From positions 1 through 10,742 of the forward strand of contig JANDJZ010001235.1 of the NCBI GenBank assembly GCA_027943245.1: a stretch of DNA of 10,742 nt, written 5' to 3'. The notes beneath the pieces are model-generated. The model saw only the letters and a program-made list of their open reading frames with translations. It was not told the origin of the DNA and ran no database searches. The number at the start of each line of letters is the position of its first letter. Positions within the stretch are counted from its first letter, which is position 1. The stretch comes from Acanthamoeba sp. SK_2022b. Lineage: Eukaryota > Discosea > Longamoebia > Acanthamoebidae. Positions 1 to 7,214 of the stretch are shown in pieces. The translations under genes and the position numbers were made by a program.

Positions 1-48
<48 letters not shown>
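1..48. repeat. (AC)24 microsatellite
   Basis: A perfect AC dinucleotide run opens the window, so its true left end is unseen. It begins 17 bases downstream of the donor of the last visible RhoGEF exon (donor GT at 66-65 on the minus strand). It therefore lies in that gene's intron, where the pre-mRNA reads (GU)n soon after the 5' splice site. Confidence 0.97.
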
Positions 49-50
<2 letters not shown>

Positions 51-66
51 TGCACCACTACCGTAC

Positions 67-657
67 CCGAACAAAACTCTGCCATAGCGGATTGGTGCGG
101 ACGAGTTGACGGCGCAAAGCGGAAGCCTGATCCCGGTTGTAGCAGTAGGGGTAGTAGATGCGCATCAGAGGGAACTGCGGTGAACAACAAAGAGGAGCGA
201 GAGGAAAGCGCTTGAGTCGACAGCCTACACTCCAAACGGATACAGCGAATCGGGGGAGGGGGGCTACCGTTTCGATGAGGATGTCGGATATGATGGGATC
301 AGATAGGCCGCCTTCTGCCTCCTTGGCCTTCCAGCTGCGCGCTCGCTGCTCCAGCTTCTCGAGGAACGCCTTGCTGAGCGTCCATATGTCCTCCACGTTG
401 GAGAACATGGTATTGATTTCCTCCCACGTCACGATGCCGTGCTCACGCGCGTTCAGCGGCTCGAGGTAGACCTGCATTTTCATGTTTTTTATGTATTTAT
501 GTATTGTTGTTTTTGATTTTGTTTCACATACACACGATCAGAACAAGCAACGAAGCAAGGTTCAGGGAGAGGTGCGCGCCTTGATCAGCGTCTTCATCGC
601 ACTCACATAGCGACGCTCGGTGGCGAGTAGCTCGTTGATCACCTGCAGCCGTTTCTT
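67..657 (-). other. DH (RhoGEF) domain coding segment, spread over three exons
   Basis: Residues about 691-820 of the predicted protein. The exon at 580-678 encodes the first conserved region up to KTLIK. The exon at 268-471 encodes VYLEPLN through ISDILIET. The exon at 67-174 encodes FPLMRIYYPYC through NPLWQSFVR. Joined, these follow the DH order: ELLxTExxY helix, a YLxPL turn, a FSNVEDI segment, a long helix ending near KLEQRA, and the YxxYCxN motif. The most conserved late DH helix, which contacts the GTPase switch regions, is not reached before the window ends. Confidence 0.88.
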
Positions 658-1806
658 GCACAAGTGCTGTCTGCGTGCCTGTGAAGGCAGAAGAGGACGG
701 GAGGAAACGATAATAGTTTGTTAATGAGGTCGCAAAGTCACGTCGCTCCACACGCCGTACCGCTTCGCTGTTGCCCGCGGTCAACGGGTACTCGTCAATG
801 CTAAAAAAGTCGCCTGCCGATGAAGATGAAGATGAGCGGGCAGGGTAAACGAGTGGGAGGATCGTGAGGCAAGTACCAGAGGCGCTGCCCTCGACGGACT
901 TGAGCAGAGGTGCCGGGGCAACGAACAGTGGGCCGGCTTCCTCTTGCTGGAAGCAGTCCAGTGCCTCCTCTTCGGCCGACTCAAAGAACACCTCGGGCAT
1001 GTCGTCGCCAGCGAGAGCTAGAGCGCTCTGGCTCTCGTTCGGCCAGCTGCCCGACGCTCCTCTTGCGGAGTGAGGCGATGGGGCCGAGCCGGACGCGGAG
1101 CTGCGCATGGACAGACCGGGCTTGGCCTTGGTGTCGTCCTTCCCCGCAACGCCGGCGTTTGAGCGACGCCCCGAGAAGGAAGGCGACTCCTTGCCGCTCC
1201 CTCGCGGCGTCGTTATGTTTTTGATGTTGTAGACTTCGCTCAGGCGCACTTCCAGCGCGTCCACGACCATGCGGACGGATGGCTTCTTGGCCTCCTTGCC
1301 GTCCTCCTCCTCGGTCGTAGCGGATTCGGTGGCGCAGCCGTCCTTCTCCCTCGCCGTAAGGGGTCGCCGTTTCTCCGATCCCTGGCGAGCCGTGCCCTCG
1401 GACGACTTGCTGCCGGCTATGCGGGCGTGGCTGCTGAGATCGCCGTCGACATGCTGGACCCTCGGTTCGAGGGCGTAGGATTCCTTGCGCAAAGTGCGAT
1501 AGGCGTCGCTAAGACCTGATCGCATCTCGCTGAGTTGCTGTTCGAGAGTCGCAACGCAGTGGGAAAGCCTCTCGTTCTCTCGGTTCATGGTGGTGATGGC
1601 GTGGTTCTTCTCCGCCAGCTTGTCTTCGGTTCGCAGCAGCAGGTCGTTCAGGTGGGCGCACTTGGCCTCCTGCTCGGTCATTTGCTCCCTCAGCTTGGCC
1701 ACCTCGTCGTTAAGCGCAAGAATGAATGGGTTCGACCTGCTCGCTGCTGTGCCTTCGCCCACCGCTGCGACACCGACACAGAGAAGAGAGGATGAGCATT
1801 GAGCCG

Positions 1807-1872
<66 letters not shown>

Positions 1873-3071
1873 GTGAGTAAGACTCGCACCAGCCGTAGTG
1901 CCGGAAAACGACGCGCTCGACCTGGACAGCAGCAGCGGCGTGGTGCCGTCGAGCGTGACTGTTTTCCTCCTGCACGCCAAGCCAGATGGAATGTTCAGGG
2001 TTACGAAGCCTGCGGGAAGCCTCGACATGCAAAAGAGCGGTACCGAGATTTGAACAGGCCTCCCTTCTGAGGCTTGTGTTCCTCGCCGACCTCCGCAGTG
2101 CTCTTGAGCGGCGCGCTGTTGCCGTTGGCTTCGCCCCGCGAGCTCACCGCCTTGCTCTTCGAGAGGAACGACAGAGTGCGAGAGCGCCTGACGTTCTTCT
2201 TGTTCTTCTGGTCGGCGTCGCTGTGTGCACGCCCGCGGGTGCCTACATCGCTCTCCTCGCCCTGCTCCTCTTCCGTATCGGACACCTCCCCGGAGCTGCT
2301 GCCGCGCAGTCGTTGGCCATCGAGGGAACCGAACACCGCCGACGAGGCGCGCGAGCGTGTCTTGCCCTTCGCCTTCTGCTTCCCCTTTTTGGACTCCTTC
2401 TCGTTGGCCGACGACCCGTTGTTGCCGCTGTCCGCCAGGCCTTTGTGCTTCTCGTTGTCGTCCAGGGCCGCGAGCTTCTGGCGGAGGAGCAGGTTCTCGT
2501 GCTTGAGCTGCACCACGAGCGATGCCTCCGCATTGTCCGCCACCAGCCGCCGCAGGCTCGCCACCTCGTCGCTCGCCACCTCTGCAGGCACCACCCCCTT
2601 GCCGTTGATCTGGTCAAGGAGCCGCTGGAGCAGGCCTCGCTGGACGGCGTCGATGTCGAGCAGGGATTCCAGCTGGGCCTGCAGGGCGTCCCTCTCCTCC
2701 CTCAGTCGCCAGATCTCTTCCTCGGCCTCGCTCTCGCTCTCCGCCGCGCTTGCTGCTTCCGCCGCCTCTCCGTCTGCCCACACTCCAAACCCGACCGATC
2801 TACGCCAGCTCGACTTCTTCTGTGGTGTGCCTTTGCCGGAGGAGGACGGTGAGGGAACCGAGAGGGATAGCGCGTTTGGCGCCGGCTGGGAGAGACTGGT
2901 GAGTGTCGAGCAGGAGGCGGGCGAGGGGACGAGAGTGTCCAAGGAGGTGGAAGAAGAGGAGGAGGAGGAGACCGTAGAGGATGCATCCTCGGGCGTAGGT
3001 TGGTCTTTGGAGGCGCCGTTCTTGCGTACAAGGAAGGAGAGCTTGAGACCCGTTCGTCCCGTCTTCGACAT
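67..3071 (-). CDS. Rho guanine-nucleotide exchange factor (DH-domain RhoGEF), 3' part missing
   Basis: Seven exons give 820 residues before the window edge. The start ATG (3071-3069) opens MSKTGRTGLKLSFLVRK, then a Ser-rich stretch (about 30-80). A first coiled coil covers about 115-205, and a basic/Ser region follows with a basophilic kinase-like RRSRTLSF at 295-302. A second coiled coil covers about 385-460, and then comes a long low-complexity region. From about 691 the protein matches the Dbl-homology fold: RLQVINELLATERRY (helix 1), VYLEPL, FSNVEDIWTLSKAFLEKLE, and a late piece, MRIYYPYCYNRDQA. DH domains catalyse GDP release from Rho/Rac/Cdc42 GTPases and are normally followed by a PH domain, which would lie left of this window. 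The family is clear from the DH motifs. GTPase target and membrane partner cannot be told. The N-terminal two thirds resembles nothing I can name. It is divergent from the RhoGAP gene at 3446. Confidence 0.86.
472..579 (-). other. GC-AG intron inside the DH domain
   Basis: On the minus strand the exon ends CTGATCAAG and is followed by gcgcgc. The acceptor is atgcag before GTCTACCTC. The only junction that keeps the canonical DH helix (KTLIK joined to VYLEPL) uses a GC donor at 579-578. An upstream GTGAGT (606-601), also in phase 0, is a stronger-looking donor but would remove nine DH residues. The 3' half of the intron is AT-rich. Confidence 0.65.
1807..1870. repeat. Composite (TC)13(AC)19 microsatellite in RhoGEF intron
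   Basis: TC dinucleotides at 1807-1832 pass directly into AC dinucleotides at 1833-1870. On the gene's sense strand this reads (GT)19 then (GA)13, starting 19 bases after the donor of intron 1765-1889. The acceptor region (ctgtgtcggtgtcgcag) follows the GA run. The reading frame is open through the repeat as VCVCVC and RERERE, which is an artefact of the repeat and not coding. Confidence 0.95.
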
Positions 3072-3078
3072 GTCGAAG
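3063..3078. repeat. 16-bp perfect palindrome over the RhoGEF start codon
   Basis: CTTCGACATGTCGAAG is its own reverse complement, and the minus-strand ATG at 3071-3069 lies at its centre. In the mRNA it could fold as a 6-bp stem with loop CAUG, placing AUG in the loop. Confidence 0.85.
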
Positions 3079-3445
3079 GTATTTGTGGATGCTGGAGCTC
3101 AAATCTGAAATTGCTTTGTTTCTAACCGTTCCATCAATCTCCTGAAGCGAGCGTGGTGTGTCGAGTCTTTTGGCGGTTCGTGCGATTTCGCGCCGCCCTT
3201 GACAATCTTGTCTTTCTTTCTTTCTCTTCTCACTCCCTCGGCCCCACCTAGTGTTGTGCCGGAGGACGACAACCGAAGGGTTATCATTTTCAGACACCCC
3301 CTCGTGCGCTTGTCCATCTTTGGAGTTCTGTTGCCCAGCCCGATTTGGAGAGAAAAGATGAAGAAAAAGTATAAGAAATTAGGGTGGCGATACCAATTCA
3401 GAAGACAAGACAGTGTTGGTGTGTTGCTTGAGGTGAGGAGGGCCG
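3072..3445. promoter_or_regulatory. Divergent RhoGEF/RhoGAP promoter region
   Basis: These 374 bp separate the two start codons and must hold both promoters and 5' UTRs. Visible elements: a TATA-like TATAAGAA at 3370-3377, 69-76 bases before the RhoGAP ATG, and a CCAAT at 3393-3397. A CT-rich tract runs from about 3208 to 3238. An E2F-like TTTCGCGC lies at 3186-3193, with TTTTGGCGG at 3168-3176 beside it. AACGGTTA, resembling a Myb core, lies on the minus strand at 3130-3123. No TATA box is evident for the RhoGEF side. That promoters are here follows from gene layout; the individual motifs are short and unproven. Confidence 0.55.
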
Positions 3446-5973
3446 ATGTGGGCAAGCAGCAACAGCGGTGGCTTAGGCGGACCGGCGGCGCCTCCGGTTG
3501 GGCTCACCACGAACGCCGGCGGAAAGCCGGTGACGCGTTCATTTGTCCAGCCTCTCGATCCCGAGAGTGGCAATGCTCCCGGCTCCCTCCTCAAGCTCAT
3601 CCAATACCTTCAGAAGCGAGGTAACAACCCATTGAATCCCTAACCCCCCCCAATTGGCAAGCCTTAATCTTTCGTTGTTTTTATTCATTATTCGATTATT
3701 ATTGTCGCAGGCAAGAACACGCCAGGTTTGTTTCGTAAGCCCGCCGAGGACATACGCAAGGAAGTGGAAGCACTGCGCAAGGGCGTCATGCTTGGTAACT
3801 TGACCCTTTCCAACACCGTTTCTAAATACCACGCAGCAGTGGGTGTCGGGGGAGCCTGCGTACGCGTCTCATTCTGTTCGGACAAACAACTGCTGCAGAG
3901 AAAGACCAACTCCAGGTAGCGACGTACACCAACAGCCCGTTCACAGCAGCGGAGGTGATGCGACAGTGGCTGGAGGCCCTGCCGGACCCTCTCCTCACCT
4001 GCGATCTCTACGACAGCTTCTTGATTGCACTTAGTACGGCCCACCGTCCCAGAGCCCTCTCTTTTGTGTGCAACTTGCTCGAATGGTGATGTAGTAGCTG
4101 TTGTAACATGTTATTTGCATTTGCGGTTACCGCCGCCCAGCCTTTACAGAGCTCGAGGACCGACTCGACTATTGGCGGCTACTGCTAGCCGCGCTCCCTC
4201 CCGGTTTCAAGGCCACCACCGAAAAAACCCTCTCGATCCTTCACCTGCTGCACACTCACTCCACCGGACAGTTTCCCGCCAATGGCAACGTATGTCTTCT
4301 GCTGCCCCTCGTGTGACATCTATCATACACCGTGCGCTACGGTGTGGCCAGTGCGCTGCGTCCACGTGTCTCTCAACCACGCTATTATGACATCAATAAC
4401 ACTGTGGCTGCCCCTGTCCCCCATGCGCAGTATGCTCAAAACCTGGGCCCTATCTTTGCCTCCATCTTCCTCCGGCCACGAGCGGTAGGGCCACACATGG
4501 CACACGACGCCAAGCTCACCGCCGATGTCGTACAGAGCCTAATAGAGCACATGCCCTCTCTGTTCGATGTACGTATCCTTGCCTCTCCGGCGAGCTGCTG
4601 GCTGTGACTGTTTTGGGTGACCATCAGGAGGTTCTACCTCGGGGTATGTCTTCATTGGCACGTGCAGCCCGCCCAAATGTCGACGATCCACAATACCCCA
4701 CGCAGACCGGCGAGCACGCCCATGTCGACCCCAATGAAGTTGGCCGCGCTTCCGCGCAGCTTGCGTTCCTCTGCGCCCTCTTCGCCCACCTCACCCACCC
4801 GGTCAACCACCACCCTGCCCTCCTCGTCGGTCCACTCCCTCTCCAGCCTCATGCCCGAACACAAGTACCCGAAGATGCCCGCGATTATAAAGCCGCCCAC
4901 GCCCAAGAGGCGACGACACGTCGCGGCCGAAGAGGGAGCTGCCAAACACGAGCCAGCAGCCGCCCAAGAGGCAGGCCCTGAGCTTGCGGACGGTGCAGCG
5001 GTCGAGAATACCCAAGATGCCATCAGGGCCGAAGACGACAATGGTTTCGCACACAGTGGCGGAGCGGGAGAAGAGGACTCTGTCGATCAGACGGCCAACC
5101 AGGAACAGCCTGACGCCCAGCCGGCGAGTGATGAGCTCGTCGAGGAGGCCAAGGGAGAAGCCGAACCAGACGACGAAGAGAACTCTGGTGACACAGCAGA
5201 ATCCGTCGATCTGTCGGCACAATACGTATTGCACCCACTCTTCCTTCCGAGCAGCTGCTCTCTTTCACTTCGCTAACCATTCATTCACTAGGACGCCAAC
5301 TCGGAGGGCGTAGCGGCATCTCCAAGCAAAGAGGCGTTTGGAAAGGAAAAGGGGCTCGATGATCAAGTCGCACGAATAGAGCGCGCTTGCGAAGATCTCA
5401 CCTGCCACCTTTACGATGTGCGCCTCCCCTGTTCGCCAGCTCCCCCTTGAGTCCAGCGGCTAAACGCCTCATCCCGGCACATGTCCGCTGCAGGCAGCGA
5501 TGACCTTTGACAGAGCGCTGAGCACTGCCAGGAGCCTTCGAACGCTATGCGAGGTACCAGCGGGCCACGCTGCTGCCGGAGGCGGGTCTCTTCTGATAGC
5601 GGGAATGCGCGTGGGGCGCGTGACAGGATATCACCCAATTTTTCCAGCGCATGGAACTTGAGCTCCCGCAGGGCGACTTGTCAGACGAGGAGAACATTGC
5701 AGAGGACGAGCAGGGTATCCTCTACTCTACACTCCGCTACGCATCCTATTTCATCTCACAACCTGCGTTTACACAGACGAAAGCAAGCTGCTCCTGCTCA
5801 TCACGCAGATCAAGCACTTGATGGGCCAGGCGCAGGCCAACACGCAGCTCCTCATCGACGCATACGAGCAGTCCGGCGAAGAAGAACTCGAGAGACGCCG
5901 CTTGGTGGCCTCCTTCGTCCAAGAGGTGGCCACGCGCGTCCACACCATCGTCCACCCCGCACACGGCGCCTGA
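3446..5973 (+). CDS. RhoGAP-domain protein (Rho GTPase-activating protein), complete
   Basis: Ten exons encode 562 residues. A RhoGAP domain occupies about 33-227. SLLKLIQYLQKRGKNTPGLFR carries the catalytic arginine finger (R67 in GLFRKPA). RQWLEALPDPLL (108-119) is the LPxPLL motif, and NLGPIFASIFLRP holds the conserved Asn (N185). Such domains speed GTP hydrolysis on Rho/Rac/Cdc42. The family's usual Lys and Arg around LPxPL appear here as Arg and Glu. Residues 228-310 are Ser/Thr/Pro-rich and basic, ending in an NLS-like PPTPKRRR. About 310-413 is strongly acidic. The C-terminus (about 455-562) is helical, with no family I recognise. The first in-frame ATG (3446) is used: it gives a 32-residue leader before the GAP fold, and no upstream coding exon is visible. 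The stop is TGA at 5971-5973. Confidence 0.88.
3446..5973 (+). other. Exon map of the RhoGAP gene
   Basis: Exons: 3446-3620, 3711-3794, 3899-4033, 4141-4289, 4431-4568, 4668-5225, 5292-5417, 5494-5553, 5648-5714, 5777-5973 (sum 1689 nt). Introns run 62-141 nt. Every junction agrees in phase and the joined frame has no internal stop. The first four junctions are also supported by GAP-domain continuity. Two acceptors are ambiguous. The one at 4140 has an in-phase rival at 4149, which would replace TFTE with K. The one at 4667 has a rival at 4627 that leads into a different frame ending at 4981. I chose 4667 because only that frame continues through the later exons. Confidence 0.78.
4569..4667 (+). 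other. RhoGAP intron with two possible acceptors
   Basis: The donor GATgtacgt closes the GAP domain. Acceptor AG at 4666-4667 leads into the Ser/Thr/Pro frame used by all later exons. Acceptor AG at 4626-4627 (gaccatcag) lies after a better U-rich stretch and would open a frame starting EVLPRGMSS that stays open to 4981. Confidence 0.5.
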
Positions 5974-6001
5974 CACGGCCCTGCTGATTTTTTGTCGACG
6001 C

Positions 6002-6007
6002 AATAAA
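6002..6007 (+). terminator. AATAAA polyadenylation signal of the RhoGAP gene
   Basis: AATAAA lies 29 bases after the TGA stop, preceded by a T-run and followed by a TG-rich stretch (attgtggcctggttg), as expected for a cleavage and polyadenylation site. It leaves only about 230 bp before the proposed myosin start. Confidence 0.7.
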
Positions 6008-6235
6008 TTGTGGCCTGGTTGCTCCAACGCAGACGAGTGAGGTGTCCTCAATTTGAGGTGCAGGGGAAACACCGCCATACGCCACTCTCCTCACCCGAGC
6101 TAGAGCAGAAGCAGATCGATCGCAAAGAAGGCCCCTCATCTCAGTGCGAGAAGAAGCGCCCCATTTTAACTCCCGTAAGCCCACTCTTTCTGCCAGCGTT
6201 ATTGCGTTTCGAGGCAATCCCCTTGCTGCTCCACC
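6008..6235 (+). promoter_or_regulatory. Probable myosin promoter and 5' UTR
   Basis: This stretch separates the RhoGAP poly(A) signal from the proposed myosin ATG. I see no convincing TATA box or initiator. A GTAAGC at 6175-6180 (after ctccc) could be a 5' UTR intron donor. The assignment rests on position only. Confidence 0.4.
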
Positions 6236-7145
6236 ATGGTACCTTCTTCGCACCTCTTCGCACCTCTTGCACCTTTGCAGAGTGCTCGCGTTTCTCTTTG
6301 CGGTTTAGACTCTGTCTTCACGGGCAACGCTTTTTTCGTTTTTTTTTTAAATCCTTCAAATGGGTGCTGTGGAAGCTTCACACTGATGACCGTGTTACTC
6401 TTGATTACGAGCAGGCGGGTAAGAAGAAGGCAGAATGGGTGAACGTGATGAAGCAGGAGGGTCTGGACGACATGACCCTCCTCGCTAAAGTCACCAATGA
6501 AGAGATCTGCAACAACATCAAGCTGAGATACGACAAGGACATCATCTATGTATGGCCCCCTTCACCGCTTTGCCTCCCTCTTGCCCTCTCTGCCTCACCG
6601 TCGCCTGTACAACTTTGTGCAGACGAACATTGGGTTCGTGTTGATCTCGATGAATCCCTACAAGGAGCTGCCCATCTACACGGAGGGCGTGCTCGAGGAC
6701 TACATCGGCAAGAGGTACCCTGCGCTCGCCGTGCGTGCGGTCGGACATAGAGCGCTTACTGTGACCCCCCCCCCACTCTCCCCAGTCGTCTGGAGCTGCC
6801 GCCCCACATCTTCGCCATCGGCGAGGGTGCCTACCGTTCCATGAAGAACGACAAGGAGAACCAGTGTATCATCATCTCGTACGGCCTTTCTCCTCCTATC
6901 GCCCTTGACCGCTCTCGATAACTTGACTGATCGACGCAACTCTGTTCAGGGGCGAGTCCGGTGCCGGTAAGACCGAGGCGGCCAAGAAAATCATGATGTA
7001 CATCTCGCACGCCTCGTCCAGCAAGGGCGACGTCGAGCGCGTGAAGCACGTCATCTACGAGACCAACCCCGTGCTCGAGGCCTTCGGTAATGCTAAGACG
7101 CTCCGTAACGATAACTCGTCTCGCTTCGTATGCATGCCTCTTCCC

Positions 7146-7214
<69 letters not shown>

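Larger units (their letters stand above)
67..3071 (-). other. Exon map of the RhoGEF gene
   Basis: Exons, in transcription order: 3071-2044, 1969-1890, 1764-877, 813-761, 678-580, 471-268, 174-67 (then donor GT at 66-65). Introns: 1970-2043 (74 nt), 1765-1889 (125), 814-876 (63), 679-760 (82), 472-579 (108, GC-AG), 175-267 (93). Phases are 2, 1, 1, 0, 0, 0, and the joined reading frame is open throughout. The last three junctions are anchored by DH homology and are the safest. The first two are chosen because phases agree: donor TCTCG/gtaccg joins acceptor tgcag/GAGG, and donor GCTG/gtgcga joins acceptor cgcag/CGGT. Intron 814-876 is stop-free and a multiple of three, so it could instead be coding. 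Confidence 0.68.

Noticed and set aside
1831..2028. Minus-strand frame reading FVTLNIPSGLACRRKTVTLDG, looking like one continuous exon and faintly like a ubiquitin-fold start
   Set aside because: No upstream donor gives the phase needed to enter it at its 5' acceptor (ttcccgcag). The acceptor at 1970-1971 fits the phase of the exon-1 donor and leaves a normal 74-nt intron, so only the part from RKTVTL on is kept.
524..2032. A single 502-codon minus-strand open frame
   Set aside because: It runs through GT and GA microsatellites and over intron signals. Only 877-1764 and, if intron 814-876 is retained, a little more is used. The DH exon at 580-678 is in another frame.
2074..3108. Long open frames on the plus strand opposite RhoGEF exon 1 (also 1986-2852)
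   Set aside because: These mirror a GC-rich coding exon, contain no recognisable motif, and are Ser/Arg/Ala-rich as expected for antisense shadows.
3199..3624. Plus-strand open frame crossing the divergent promoter into RhoGAP exon 1
   Set aside because: It is out of frame with the GAP domain, has no family resemblance, and includes the CT-rich promoter tract.
4628..4643. Possible 16-nt microexon between cag and gtatgt
   Set aside because: Including it shifts phase and loses the Ser/Thr/Pro frame that the later exons need.
6010..6414. Upstream extension of the myosin frame as an N-terminal domain
   Set aside because: The frame is open but has no ATG, has no homology, and overlaps the region just after the RhoGAP poly(A) signal; an intron ending at 6414 explains it better.
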